Source: Chionis minor (lineage: Eukaryota > Chordata > Aves > Charadriiformes > Chionididae). Taken from it: 64,000 bases of DNA. Shown here one piece after another: positions 35,663-48,420 of the stretch. The notes under the pieces were generated by a model. The model did not search any database, had not been told where the DNA came from, and worked only from the letters and a program-made list of their open reading frames with translations. The first letter of the stretch is position 1, and each line of letters begins with the position of its first letter. The position numbers and the translations under genes were made by a program. Where the stretch lies: contig VZSF01003595.1 in assembly GCA_013398295.1 (NCBI GenBank), positions 496,001 through 560,000 on the forward strand. The letters run 5' to 3'.

Positions 35663-37269
35663 CTGAGATATCTTTGACCGTTCTTCAAGAAACCTACGTT
35701 GAGCTTTGTCATGCCCAGGGATGGAGGAGGAGCGCCCGATGCTCCACCATGACGTGCATGGTGCTTCCAACTCAAGCATATTTCTAATCAGCGTTTCACT
35801 TCAAATTTTACCCATTCAACTAATTCCACTAATTCTAGGGAACTACAGAAATAATTGCTATTTTCCGATAGATACAGGCCTGCCTCACGAGACAGAAAAA
35901 AAAATAAGGAAAAAAAAAAAGAAAATCAATGAAGCACTGTTTAAGGAAAGTCAAAATAAGCTATTTCCATCTCCTCATTTGCAATTAACTTCAGAGCGTA
36001 ACACAGTGGGAGGTGGTTCATGGGAAAAAGTACGACTTCATTGTAATCCTCCCTCCTTTTAAGTGGAAAGATTGGTGGAGATAGTTGCGCCCAGGCGGCT
36101 GCCGCTCCCTGCCAGGTCGCAGCCGCCCCGCTCCCTCCGGGCTGCGTGCCACCGAGGAGGGGCGAGGGCAGCGAGAGCCACCGGCCCCACGCTGCGTCCC
36201 TGCCTCGCTGCACCAGCAGGGTGCTAGGACAGTGGCTGGGCTTTCTCTGGTGGCCTGCGGTCACCACCTGCACCATCGTGGTCCTGCAAGAGGTGCTCCA
36301 TCCCTGTCCTCATCCCCATCCCCACCCGAACACAGCTCCCACAACACAGTCCCCAGCGGACACCTTCCCAAAGTAGAGGGAGAAAGGGGACGAGAAGCTG
36401 ATAGCAGCCTGGAAGAGCAACCACCTTCTCTGGGAAAAACAGGAGCTTATCAGGTTGGACAGGCAGAATGAGAGTACGGCGGGGCGGGCGGATCAAGCTG
36501 CCCTTCCTCTCGCTGGGCTGAACCCTGCCTAAAAGAGGGTTGGTTGTTATCATCATCTACTTCTTTTTTGCAAAAAAAAAAAAAAAAAATTGTGAATTTT
36601 CTACAGGAACATCCTTTTCCTCTTGCCCACCAATGACAGTACCACCAAGAGAAGAGGTGGCCCAGCAGCATGTCCTTCCCTGGAGAGGTCTGGGTGTCCC
36701 TTTGTAGCAGGGTCCCAGCAGGAATTTTTCTCAGTGGGACACTTTGACACCACTTCGCCTTGCATCAGCCCTGCTTCACCTAAAACCCCCCTCTGCTTAT
36801 GGGTGTTTCAGCCACATTCCCCAAAAACCCAGGCCAAGCAACGGTTTGGGGGCAAGAGGGACCTGAAAGAGCTGGTTCTCCTGCATTGTCTGGCAGGGCT
36901 GGGAGCTTTTCCCTGCCCTCCATGCAAATGTTCCCAGGAGGAGGAGGCCCAGACCCAGCCGTGCGCTGGGAACCTCCTGCCAGTCTCTGCCTGGAGGCAG
37001 AGAATCCAGACTGCGTGGAGGACGTCCATCATATGCTTCTTCTGACTTTTGGGTTGCAGGTTGGTTGCAGACCAGCAAGTAAGCACAAGGTGCAGCTCAG
37101 AGGCTGGTGACCGTGAGTGGCGATGGCACCTGGGTGGCTCCTGCACCCCAGCCCCACCACCAGTGAGAGCAGAAACTCGTTGCCACTGCAGGATCCATCC
37201 TCAGACTCACTCCCCAGCACCGGGTGACCTTGAGGGTGCTCTGTCCTCCAGCAGGCACTTCCCATCCTT
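35663..37269. other. Intergenic DNA, nothing specific
   Basis: Unique sequence. It includes A-rich tracts at 35888-35925 and an A18 tract at 36572-36589, a GC-rich piece at 36080-36230, and AT-rich sequence at 35770-35880. No exon or further CR1 copy is recognised. Confidence 0.35.
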
Positions 37270-37490
37270 TACCCTACAATATTAAAAGCATCGCTGACGT
37301 GGCGACCTGCTGATTGTGCATTAAATATGCACCTACATGATACTTCCTTTGAAGAATTTTCCTTTTAACTGTTCTATTTTCATCACTGTCCTCATCTCTC
37401 CGTAACACTCCATCTTCTGCTCAAGTGTCATCTTCAGATTTTGTTCCCAATTAATATTTCTATGGCAACTGCATTTAATTTTGAAGTGGT
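37270..37490. promoter_or_regulatory. Candidate conserved non-coding element
   Basis: AT-rich unique block with TGTGCATTAAATATGCAC (a near palindrome at about 37315-37332) and CCCAATTAATATTTCTATGG. No frame or repeat explains it. Confidence 0.3.
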
Positions 37491-38759
37491 AGCACTCGCT
37501 CTGCATGGGGACCGGAGCCTCCTCCCCACCTCGCAGCTCTGCGCCCATGGTGGACATTCAAGATGCTCATTTTCAAAAGCCGTGGTCCTGTGGAGCGGCT
37601 TCACCCGCTTGCCCAGCCTTGGTGCCCCTGCCTTCCCCTCTCAACGCCAGCCTGGGTGCAGCCAGTGGGTCAGTCCAGGCAAGGCTGAGCTCAAGTCCAT
37701 CCATCACCGTGCCATCCCTTATCACTGAGGACCTTTACTGGCTGCAGCACAGGGTAAAGCACAAATGTTTGGGGAACACACTCAATAGGATCAAGATTTT
37801 GGGAATGCGATACAGACATGGTACACCCAGGGGAGCGGCGGGCTCCCTGGGCACCACAGCCAACACACCATGAAACAAAAAGTGGTCGGGGACGCAGGAG
37901 GTGGCAGAAGGAATTGCTGTGCCTGGAAACCCAGCCTCGACCTGTGTCCACCTCCAGATGATGGCCAGCGCTGGGTGGAGAGCTTTCACCCTGACAACCT
38001 GAGCTGTGAACCCAGTGTGATGGGGTGCAGACACCTGGTTCCTGCGGCCACCAGGCACTGTTGGAGCAACAGGGAAGGCACCCAGTCGTGTCCCCATGTG
38101 GGTCTCTTCCCTGTTCAAATGGTAGAAGCAATCCGTGAAGGTGGCCTGCAGCAATGGGACAGGGACATCCCACCAGTTCAACGCCACCAGGTGCAGTCCA
38201 GAGCCCTCCCGTGGGCTCTTTGCTGGCAAGAAGATAAAAATGGGCACTGAGTGATTAAAATAAGCCTAGGTCACGGCCTGGAATGAGAAGCATTTGTGTG
38301 TGCTGGTTTCCCTGACATGGCTGCCTTTTGGTCTGTGCTGAAACCTTGCAGGCATCTCTGGAATGACAGAAATGCTGAACGTCCTGTTAACTGGAGTTTT
38401 GCATCCATCAGCACTGCCCGACTTGTTTGTGTGGAGGAACCTGTCCGGGATTTGGCCCCGGGGGGGTTGGCAGCCTGACAGATGTAAAGCTGGGCTATTG
38501 CATGTATAACACAAGAGTTCAGAGATTAAGCTGTATAAATCCACCTTCAAAATCATTCTGTTCTGAGCAAACACGCCTGCCATCGCCAGTCCCCTCCTGG
38601 GCACTGGGAACGCATCTCCCCTCCACGCACAGGGACAATACGTGCACAGAGGCCCCTCTGCCACTGAGCTGCTCCTCCAGCAAAGTTCTCACACAGGATG
38701 GCCAGAGGGATGCGCTGGGATGTGGGGACAGTAAGCGCACATCCCTGCTGGCGCATGAG
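37491..38759. other. Intergenic DNA, nothing specific
   Basis: Mostly GC-rich unique DNA. Several 120-170-codon frames overlap on both strands, including one that runs into the following CR1 copy. None shows a domain. Confidence 0.35.
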
Positions 38760-39001
38760 CTCAGACTAAAAGAGGGTAGATTCAGACTAGCCATAAGGAA
38801 GAAGTTTTCCATGCTGAGGGCGGTGAGACACTGGCACAGGTTGCCCAGAGAGGTGGTAGATGCCCCATCCCTGGAAACATTCCAGGTCAGGTTGGACAGT
38901 GCAACCTGAGCACTAGTTGAAGATGTCCCTGCTCGTTGCAGGGGGCTGGACTAGATGGCCTTTAAAGGTCCCTTCCAACACAAATCGTTCTATGATTCTA
39001 A
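38760..39001 (+). mobile_element. CR1 LINE, 3' end fragment
   Basis: Reads forward through AGACTAGCCATAAGGAAGAA, CACAGGTTGCCCAGAGAGGT, GATGCCCCATCCCTGG, GTTGAAGATGTCCCTGCTCG and GGACTAGATGGCCTTTAAAG, and ends with the CR1 terminus GTTCTATGATTCTA. About 240 bases remain. An upstream plus-strand frame continues into it by chance. Confidence 0.95.
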
Positions 39002-41058
39002 GAAACAACCACCCAAGGGCCTTATTTTGCACCCTCTGTTGTCACCCACTGAAATCTTCACCGTCACAGTGGACCAGGGCTTTCATTCAACAAGCAGAGC
39101 GAGGAGGAGCCTGGAGGGGATGTTGTTGCTCACATGTGGCCTGTGCTGGGCAGGGGACATCGTGGTTTCATCCCTTTGCTGTGTGCGGGCTGTTTTCCGC
39201 GGCAGCTTGGGGCACCTCTGCAGTTGCACCATCCCTGGCAATGCAAGTTTCCATGTTTCTCTTCTTCCCAAGCCATCTCAGACACCCACAGGCGATATTC
39301 TGGGGGGTTGATCTGGTTTTGGCCCCATGAGTAAAGCTGGCATCCAGCTGCCTGATCCCAGACTCCATTCCCTGGAAAGCGACTGGCTGAATTCCTGCTT
39401 CCACCCGGAGTCTCGCGTGCAGCCAGGCCACCCTCCCACCCGCTGTCCCCACCATGCCACCGCCACCCAGCGAAGTGCACCCGCCGTAGGTTTGGTTTTA
39501 CAAGCGCCTCCCAGGCAGGCTCTGCTCACAATATCTACATTATTCCACATTCAAATGAAGGAACCACAGAAAAATGTAATTTTGGAAGCCGGGTAACTTA
39601 ACTCCCCGCAGCTGTGCCTTGGGCTGGGCTCCAGCTGCTCGGCCGCCGGCAGGGCTCCTCCATGCTCACACGAGTGCCGGATTCCTCCTGAAACTCGCTT
39701 CCCAGGATGGGCATCTACTGCAAGTGAAATCTGGGACTTGGATTTCTTTCCTCGGCCAGTTGGGCCGCCCCGTGGCGGTGGTATGAACATGGTTTTTTAC
39801 TGAACTCACAACTGGAAGGCAACACTCCTGGCTGCTGCCCTTCCCCGCAGATGCTGGTTACCCAAACGAGCCAAACAAGATGCAAACTCCGGAGAGGAAC
39901 AGATTCCCCCTCTGCGCTGGTTGAGCGTGTTTTTCCCTGCCCGTCCCTGCACTGCCAGGCAGAGAGACGCCTTGCAAAGCTCGTGCCAAGATGTTGGCTA
40001 TGGATTCAACCTCGCCCCTCCTGTGAAATAGTTATTCCTATTGCAATAACACACAGATGTCCTACCCAGAAACAGCCCTGTGACAAGTCCCTGTGTGCCC
40101 TGAAGATGACACAGCCTGGGGCAGGGTGACAGATGAGGGACGGCGCTTGGGGGGTTGCAGGGCAGGGTCACCCCCTCGAGATGAGGTCCTCTCTCCTCCC
40201 TCTAACACCGCGGTGACGATGCAGCCGGGAGCTCTGTGGTGCCATTGCCGCCGTCCCCGCAACGCTAACTGCCCTTCTCATCAAATTACTCAGCCGGGTG
40301 GTGAAGGGCTGCTGCCCTGCCGCAGCTTCCCGGGGCGATGCGCGCTCGCCAGCTCTTCAGCTTGGGGAGGGTTATGAATGCCTTTCTCCCGCTGCCGGGC
40401 TCCCGGGCAGGCTGGCGGCAGCACACGTCCCCCAGCCGCGGTGCCACGGCCGAGCGTGTCCCGTGTCGGGAGCTGCTGGGCAGCCGGCGCGTGGCAGGGA
40501 GCGTGCCGCAGCGTCCTTTCCCTGTCACCTCTCATTAACTTGAAGCAACTGTTCGTACAGCTCGGTCGGTCGGGAGATCACCGGGTCCGTACACGCAATG
40601 TCATCCTTAAAACACAAGTGCCGCTCTCCCCCCGAGGTCCGTGTCAGGACATCGCTCTGGATGCATCAGGAAGGCGATTGCAAACAGAGGCAGCTCACCG
40701 CTGATGTGAAGTGGTTTTATCTGGTGTATTTTCAAGCGTGATCCATCCCTTCTGAGCTTCCCGGCACATCTGTGCCCTGACATCCCTGCTCCAGCTCCCA
40801 TGTGGATAACCGCAGCCACAGCATCCCTATCCAGCAGCCCGGAACCAGCCCCGTGTCCTGGGGCTGGGTTTCCACCTCGCAGCTGCTCCTGCGGGTTTAT
40901 CAGGGCTGGGGACTGCAGTGACACCTGGCTCCGTGCCGGCACTGCCCGGTGGGGGTAGCGCTGCAGAAAACCCACTTAACAACCAAGGCACCTCCAAAAA
41001 TCAGTCTGACCCCTACATGTCTCTCCTGTCAGCCCTGTCTGATGGGCTGAAGGACTCC
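39002..41058. other. Intergenic DNA, nothing specific
   Basis: GC-rich unique sequence, CpG-rich between about 40.14 and 40.50 kb (for example GCCGCGGTGCCACGGCCGAG). That piece has some CpG-island character but is short, and no gene start is evident. Overlapping frames occur on both strands. No RNA gene is recognised. Confidence 0.35.
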
Positions 41059-41156
41059 ACAGAATCATAGAACAGTTTGGGTTGGAAGGGACCTTTAAAG
41101 GTCACCTAGTCCAACCCCCCTGCCCTGGGCAGGGACATCTTCAACTAAATCAGGTG
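41059..41156 (-). mobile_element. CR1 LINE, 3' end fragment, short
   Basis: About 98 bases of CR1 tail in complement: CACAGAATCATAGAACAGTT, GGGTTGGAAGGGACC, GTCACCTAGTCCAACCCCCC and GGGCAGGGACATCTTCAACT. Truncated at the right end (element 5' side) just after AAATCAGGT. Confidence 0.95.
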
Positions 41157-42529
41157 AGGACCCGGGGACAGTAAATCACGAGAGAGCTCAGAAAACCCAG
41201 CTCGTGCAACAAAAAGTGCCTCTCTGCCTGCAGTGGCCATGAAACACAGCACCCGATAATAATGGGCACAGGCTTTCTTTTTAACCTGAGATCCTTAAGA
41301 GTGATCAGCAAATTTGAGAGGCCAATTAATGAAAATCAGCACTCCATTAGTTTCCTGAAATGCAGCCACCACTGGAAAGAGAGACAGCAGCGACTGCAGA
41401 GCTCAGCACAGCGCTAACACTCAGCGGAACGCGGAGGAGAAAAATGCTCTGGCCACTGTGAACTACAGAGAGGGAGAAATCATGAAGCCTTACGGAGATG
41501 CCCTGCCACGGGGCTGCGAGTGTCAGAAGAAGTCAGGAGTCCCTGGCTTGCCGGACACGGTGTCCCCAGAGCCCCGCCAGCTCCCAGGCTGCAGACCAGC
41601 ACCAGGGGGGGAAAAAACAAAAAGGCACGGCTTGTTCAACGGTGTAAAACACTTCCCCACCACTTGTGCAGGCTGGCTCCTTTCCATCAGATGAGCTCAT
41701 TCTCCATCCCACTTCCAAACTGCTGTGCCGTGGCCCCAGCCCGGAGCTCGTAAAGTCACGGTGCCACCAGCACAAATTAACCCCAGCCTAGCGCCCAGCT
41801 CCGGGCATCGGAAAGTCCATCTTCCCAGCAGACGAAAGGGAAAACACCGAGGTTAAGACTTGGCAGCAAAGTGAGATACCTCACCCTTCCCTGCATCCCT
41901 GCCCTGCATCGTTTCCCTGGGCTATGGTAATGCTTTGTTTTTAAGACAGCCTTGCAAAAACAGCATGAAAATTTAATCGCCCCGGCACAAAATCTAATAG
42001 CTGCTCTTCACATGCACTTCACCGTGATTTATTCTTCTGATAAAGCCTTCAAACTCAAACACCCACTCAGGGCAGCTCAGCTGTCCCCAGGGAGAAGCAG
42101 CAGCCGTACCACCCCGGCCGTTCCTCCTGTGGCACTGGGATGTGCTGGTCCTCGGTGCTGCGGAGAAAGGGTGACGGAGCAGCTCCAGGGCCATGTGGGG
42201 TGGCAGGGTTTTAGGTGCAAAGAGCTTTTCACCCCTCTGTGAATATTGCTGTCAGCACAGTGTGGGGCTGGGAGAGCACGTACCACCTTTGGGGGCCCGG
42301 ACCACCCCAGGATGGTGGCATTTCCCAGGCAGGAGTCCCTGAAAGACCTAACGGATCGCTCCCAGCCTGCCATCGGCTCCAAGGAAAAACTCCGTGGAAA
42401 CTGAACACGTGTCGTGAAACACCCAGTGCTGCAGACGATGGGCTTTGGCTCTTTAACCTTCCCCTGGACTTGCATGCAAGGAAAGCTGTGACATTTATCA
42501 CGAGAATATCCTTCGGTTAAAACCACAGA
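41157..42529. other. Intergenic DNA, nothing specific
   Basis: Mixed unique DNA. The 41270-41380 piece (GGCCAATTAATGAAAATCAG, CATTAGTTTCC) is AT rich with TAAT cores and may be a small regulatory element. The rest is GC richer with no recognised gene. Confidence 0.35.
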
Positions 42530-42670
42530 CCCTGATTCTGTTAACAATTTGGTAATGAATTAATGACATTTTCCAGTGGAAAAGAAATTGTGAAACTCTC
42601 CCGGGAGCTTCTGATTCGACCCAAACAATCTGTCAAGTCAAGCCGACTGCAGTCTGGCCGCTCGGCGTCT
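42530..42670. promoter_or_regulatory. Candidate regulatory element, weak
   Basis: TTAACAATTTGGTAATGAAT followed by TAATGACATTTTCC and later CTGTCAAGTCAAGCC. TAAT cores and a TGTCAA-type motif lie in an otherwise unremarkable stretch. Composition is the only support. Confidence 0.2.
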
Positions 42671-43469
42671 CGCGCAGGCTCTGAGCTCATCGCCAGCCTA
42701 ACAAGCAATAAATAAGAAACCAGGAGGATGACGGTGGACGCGAGGGATGAGCTTGGGGGTCTCTGGTCCCATCGATACCCCTCGATGAGAAGACTTGAGG
42801 GGGGTGGAGATGCAGGTTTGCAGGAGCTCGGTGTGTTGGATGATGGGTTTCTTTAAAATATCAAGAATATCAATATGAATAGTCTTTAAAATGTCGATAA
42901 ACCCTGTGGTAAGGGTGGAGTGTCGCAGTCCTTCAAAACCTGGACTCGAGCACCTCCTAACCCAGCCCTGTGCGATGAGCCATTGCTCCATTTTGTCATG
43001 GACATCCCTGGCCACCACCACCACCAATAATATCAAGAAAGAAAAGGTGCTTAAAGCAACTAATAGCTGGGGCTAAAGGAGAGATTATCGTTATCCAATT
43101 CACCTGCTCCTTGGAGAGAGCTGGGCAAACTTCCAGGGATATGTGGGATCCCATTTCCTGGGGTGGCCGGGGGGTGGTGTGTGCTTCCCCAAGGAGGACG
43201 GCTCCGCAGAGGCACCGGCGTGAGGGGGTGGGGACCCCCATAAAGTAGCACCCCATGGGATCCCTGCAAAGCAGGAGACACCCTGGGAGAGGCTTTCTGG
43301 ACTCAAAAGAGGGTTGTGGCTCATTGCAATTCCTCAGCAGCGTCTTGGTTGCATTAGGATGGAGCAAGAGCTCAAGGGCGCCGTGAAGCCAAACACCCAA
43401 TTTATGAACAGGGAGATAAATGCTTATTTCTCTAGAAGAGCCACTATCCTGTCAGTCCCCACGTCCTGA
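42671..43469. other. Intergenic DNA with a minor degenerate duplication
   Basis: TCTTTAAAATATCA (42850-42863) recurs as TCTTTAAAATGTCG (42883-42896), 33 bases downstream. Otherwise unique, with no gene recognised. Confidence 0.35.
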
Positions 43470-43670
43470 TTCCTCTGATTTATAGTTAGAAAGTTTGCAT
43501 TGACTGTGCTCAGAATCATTAAGCTACAAACCATACACTAATTATGGTGCCCTGGGCAAGAATGTTAATCCAAAGAGCATAAAATTATAATGACTTTCTT
43601 GGCGTAATTAGACCAAACAAGATAAACAGTCCAAATAGCAACTGCAGCTTCGGCACATTTACAGTCCCAG
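43470..43670. promoter_or_regulatory. Candidate conserved non-coding element
   Basis: AT-rich block with ACTAATTATGG, GTTAATCC, AAAATTATAATGAC and GGCGTAATTAGACC, lacking frames and repeats. TAAT/TAATTA sites resemble paired-type and LIM-homeodomain targets. The call rests on composition. Confidence 0.35.
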
Positions 43671-46439
43671 CTCAATCCAGCGCGTGGCTGCAGGATGGTG
43701 GTGGGAAGCGGTGGGAGAAAGGACATCCGGAGGGCAGGGGGGTGATGGACCATCACCGACTGACCCCACGGTGCCCATTTGGGCATGCGTTGAGTGCGGC
43801 GTGGAAGCGTTGCATGGCAGCAGTGACATTCCCACCTCTCACATCAAGCAGATCTACCCCATGGTCCGACTTTTCCTCAGCCACCATGGGGACCAAACCC
43901 AAGCTGCTGGCAGGGATGCAGGGAGGACGCAGCCACCGTCTCCCCCACACCCCGCATCCCTCCTGCCGAACCGCCGCATGTCCGCAGGGACAGCACATCC
44001 CTGCATGCAAACGCAGACCAAAGCTCCCATCACAGGCAAGGCTCACCCAATCTGCCAAATTCAGAGGGAGCCGCTCAGGTCCCCGTGCCTCTTGCCAGCG
44101 CCGTGCCAAGGGGCCAGCGGCCGAGCCCCAGGGCCAGGGAAGTGGCCTCAGGCAGGGTCAGAGGAGCCGTTTCCAAAAGCATGGCATATGTGTAATGCTG
44201 GTTTTATCTGCCTCTTTACTTATTTATTGCTGATCGGGAAGTGCAGTACAAAAGCTAATTATTTGATAAAAGCTTTGGGCAGGGTATTAATGAGCTAGAC
44301 TCCTAAGCAGATTTCTAAACCTGTTTTCTGTCTCCGGCTGCACTGCGGAGGTCGCCACGTCGGAGCAGGTCGGGGCAGCGCCAAGCCCCTGTCACGGGTG
44401 GCCGTACACGGGGACAGGCACGCCAAGCCTCTGCTGCAGCAGCAAAGGGCTGTTATCCCCTTTTTTTTTTCTCCTTCCTGGAGGAACACCATTATTCCCA
44501 GTGCCGGGGTCTGAAAGAAGAGGGTGGGAAGACAACGGGCATGCGGTTCAGCGGCTGAGCCGCCAACGCCGTCGTCTGCAAACAGCTGCGGTGCAACGGG
44601 TCTTCTCGGTACCTAATCCATAAGGCCATGGGCATTTAGCGGGGCCATAAATGTTTAGCAAGGTCACACGTGCCCAGCAGGAGTGGAGATGACCGGCGGG
44701 GAGCCGTGATGCCGAGGAGGGGCAGCGTTATCATGAGCATCACCCTGCACTAGGGCATCAGTGAACACAGGGCTCAGGGTGGGGAAAGCCCGGGAGCCCC
44801 GACGCAGCGCATGGAGCAGCTCAGCCCCAAGGAAAGCAAGGAGGGGGATGACAGCTAGTGTGGGGGTCCCAGCCCTCCCCAAGGAGCTGCTGGGACCCAG
44901 CACCTGCCTCTGACCCACCAGACCCAGGAGGAGCATCAGCATCTCCTTCCCAAAGCCGTTAGGAGGTTTACAGCTGTTCACAGCCTCTCGCCAAGACAAG
45001 CCTTTGGACTCACCATGTCCCTCTTTCTCCAAAGCTGTTATTTTGCCAGACTCCCCAGAAAACAAAACGAGCCAGCTTGGTGCTGGCAGCCCCTCTGATG
45101 TGCCCAAACTGCCACCCCCAGGTACAAGCAGAAGCCCCCCTGCAGCTCCAAGCCTGCAGTGAGGGAAGGGGCCACAGAAGGTGCTGGAGCCGCTTTCCAG
45201 GCTGGAAAATCCTATTTTGGCATCCTGGCTGACCACCCCTGTGGCCGAGCCAGCAGACCTTTCCTCTCCCTCCCCCCTGCCTCCATCACCAACAGGCTTT
45301 ATGGGCACCAACTGGAGCCATTTCCCTATAACCTGCTGTTAAATCCCAGCATAAATCCCAGCTTCCAGCTCATTTCTGCAGCTCGGGGTGACACCCCTGA
45401 GATGAAATGCTGCTCATATTTGTGGCCACGCTCAGCAAAAAAGGTCAGACCTGAAGCATGTGGCTGGAAGCCCGGAGGAGGGGATCCCATCCATCCTCCC
45501 CAGGCTCTCCTCGGGTGCTTTCAGCTCACAGCTGGTGTCCAAACCCACCAGCAAGCCTCAAATCTATCTTTCTGTGGGGAAAATTAAATAAATCCGTCTC
45601 TTTGTTCATCCTTTTTTCATCTCTATGCGGAGCTGGGGAAGCCAGCCCTTGTGGCAAACCCAACTCCCACCTGCTTAATGAAACCACTCAAATGTTTTGA
45701 AAACAGTGCGGTAGCTGGTAAATTCTGTAGTCACAATATAATGGAGACTATCTCCAGGCAGGTAAGAGATTAGGAAGATCAGTAACATCTATAAAGGGCA
45801 TGAGACTGAGGGAGGGGGGCAGACCTGCAGGTGATGGGGCTGCCCACAGGCAGGGCTTGGCCATTGGGGTGCCATGGGGCACGTTGGCCATCATTCCGGG
45901 GCTGCTGGAGGGGTTTGAATTACATCCCAGCCAGCAGCCCAGCCGGCGAGCCAAAAAGGACTCTCCCACTGGAATCCTTATTGCTTGACCAATTTGAATT
46001 TCCTGTTAACTGGGAAGATTTTGTTAAAATTTAGCGTGCCTTGAAACAGCAACAATATCAAATATGGGGGAACGACTGCACGTGCGCTGAACCACAGGCG
46101 CTGCCCGCGAGCAACGTGCATCTTCTAGGTGTGCAAATGCAAACCCCTCCTTTGTCCCAGCAATTGAACCACCACCAACACTAAAATCAATGCGTGTTCC
46201 CTCCCATCCCTGCTCATAAAGCTCCCCGTAGGGACACCCACCCCACGGCTTCCATAGCCCACCACTTCTCTTTTTTTTTAGGAAAACTTCAGGGTTCTTT
46301 TAGGATGTGACACATGAAAGAGTAGCGACAACGAAGGGGGTTAGCAACATGAAAAGCCAATTCGAGATCCTGTGAGCAGAATGAATTGCTCTTAAAAAAA
46401 AAAAATCTAATCAAGAACTTTTTCTTTCTTCCTTTTTTT
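43671..46439. other. Intergenic DNA, nothing specific
   Basis: GC-rich unique DNA with stop-poor frames on both strands, the largest being 204 codons (43684-44298, plus) and 215 codons (44664-45311, minus). Neither shows a domain. A small AT-rich piece at 44205-44300 (GCTAATTATTTGATAAAAGC) could be regulatory. T- and A-runs lie at 44461-44470 and 46390-46445. Confidence 0.35.
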
Positions 46440-47120
46440 TTTTAAACAAGGACGGTATGTGATGTGTATAGTCTCAAAAGGAGATTTACTAGACACCGCT
46501 GTGACTAAGGCAAGATGTAATTAGAAGAGGGGAGGAACATTTATCATTTGCCAGAGTGAATTAGGTATTTCAACTTCTCAAAAGAATTGAACGCAGAGGG
46601 TGCATTTTTTTCCAATTTCTCTCACATCTCCAATATTATTAAGTTCAGCTAGAAAACACTCGAGACAAATTGACTCATCTGAGCCCATCTCTTTATAATT
46701 GTTACACATTTTAAATTGGCTTAGTTAAATGAACGCTTCACATAGTGGTTGACAGGCTCCGTTGTTTGGATGCGATATTAAAAATATCAAAATCAACATG
46801 AGAGCTAGAGCAGAGCTTAGGGATATTGCTTTTCTGAGCGCTGCATATTGCTTTAGTTGAAATATAGCGTATACGTACGACTTTAAAGGTGGTTTCAGAC
46901 ATAGATGAAGAGATATTATTCCTTCCCTATTAATAGTAAGGCATTTTTTTCTCTTTTCTTTCTACTTAGCAAGAAGTTTATAAGCTCACGCTCTAAATGA
47001 TTGGGCCATCAGACATGGGTATGTGTACGGAAATCATCCCTTTAATGCATATTCACCATGCAAGCCTACACAGAGCGCAATGCCTTAACGTATAGTGCAT
47101 TTGCAGTCGTTTGCATGGAA
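46440..47120. promoter_or_regulatory. Candidate conserved non-coding element, long
   Basis: Nearly 700 bases of low-CpG, AT-rich unique sequence between GC-rich flanks. Features include AGATGTAATTAGAAGAGG, GAGTGAATTAGGTATTTC, CAATATTATTAAGTTCAGC, CATTTTAAATTGGCTTAG, GCGATATTAAAAATATC and CCCTATTAATAGTAAGGC. It lacks long frames, tandem repeats and transposon similarity. Length and uniformity make it the strongest candidate here for a deeply conserved enhancer. Confidence 0.4.
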
Positions 47121-48129
47121 TATATTCATCTTCCCCCACAGCAGTCAGGAACCTCAAGCTGCCTGATCCTGCCCAGTTTTTAACGAACCCAGCAAGTGGA
47201 GGCGAGGGGCAGCCCGCGCTCCGGGGACCAGGGCAGAGCCGGAGGTGCTCCGCATCTCCCCAGAGCCTGGCAAATTCTTCCTTCCAGCTCGTTTCCCCAG
47301 TGCTGGTGCGCACGTGAGATGTTTCACGGGCCTCATCCGAAGGCTACTGAAAGATTCAGAGAGGAGGGAAGAATTTGGGTCTGTGCTTTGCCAGCGTGAT
47401 CTCGGACCGCGTTTGCAAGACTCAAGAGCTTTATGAAAACTCAAAGCCAGGCAAAATAATTGCTGATACAGAAACATTTGAGCAGCTCAGGCATGCTGTA
47501 GATAAGGGATCTTGTTTCTTCTCACCCTCCCCTTGGCTTGCATGCTTCTTTTCCACATTGTTTTATCATGAACAGAAAATAACGGGAGAGACAGAAAGGG
47601 AGAGCCTGCCAACTCTGTGATTTATGTTGACTTTCGAGCCGAAACCCTTGATAAAGCACCCGAAGCCTCGGATGACTGCGAGCAGGGGCTGCAGCAAAGC
47701 CGGGTACCAGTCTGCTCTCATTGCCTGCAGAGCCAGCAGGGGAGGAAGGGAATGAGCGCAGAAGCACCACGGATGTGCCAGGCCTGTGCAGACACCAGCC
47801 AGGAACGCAGCAACGGTGACGTTGGGTTGAGCTCTCCCAACCTCAGGGTCCCTTCCTGCATCCGCACCCACCTCTGCTCCAGCCCCTGAGCCCACCCACC
47901 CGCCCCCGCTCTTGGGAAGGGCACAGCAAACCGCCCGCTCCGAAAAAAGGAAAAGCAGATAAAGTACCGCACACCTGGGACACGGGGCTGTAGCCTGGTG
48001 TTGATAATAAATATCACTCAGCTGTTCAACATCTTGCTATAACCCCCCCCCCCCAAAGATGGAGATGGAAACCACATGCCTACAGCAGGATGGGATGCGT
48101 CTCTGCAGGATGTGCCTACGGTGGGATGG
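47121..48129. other. Intergenic DNA, nothing specific
   Basis: Mixed unique sequence with short overlapping frames and a C tract at 48043-48054. No gene or repeat family is recognised. Confidence 0.35.
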
Positions 48130-48420
48130 AGGGTTTGTAATGTCACAGCCCAGTTTCCTGCGCAATCGCACAGATAACTGTGTCGGCAAAATTTTTCCCA
48201 GGACCAGGATGGAAATAAATGGGTTACTAGAGCCCAACATGTATTTATTCATTCCTATCCCAGCAGCAAGATTTCTCCCTTATTTAAATAGCGTCTCCAA
48301 GGGCCTTACCCTTACTCATTTAATAAAAAAGCATGTCAACACCAGTTCCACATCACAAAATGAAGGGCACTCAGCGATTCCCCCACGGGACAATTAAATA
48401 AAGAGAGAAGAAAACAAAGG
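48130..48420. promoter_or_regulatory. Candidate conserved non-coding element
   Basis: Block with GGAAATAAATGGGTTACTAG, CATGTATTTATTCATTCC, CTTATTTAAATAGCG, CTCATTTAATAAAAAAGC and GACAATTAAATAAAG. Unique, with no repeat similarity. A 112-codon frame crosses it without any recognisable domain. Confidence 0.3.

Noticed and set aside
38427..38909. 160-codon plus-strand frame
   Set aside because: Its C-terminal third is translated CR1 3' untranslated sequence, so the frame is accidental.
40140..40510. Second CpG-rich stretch considered as a promoter
   Set aside because: Short, lower CpG density than the 18.4-kb island, and no compositional switch or first-exon signature on either side.
43684..45311. 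204-codon plus frame and 215-codon minus frame
   Set aside because: GC-rich DNA with few stops; no recognisable domain, splice context or promoter.
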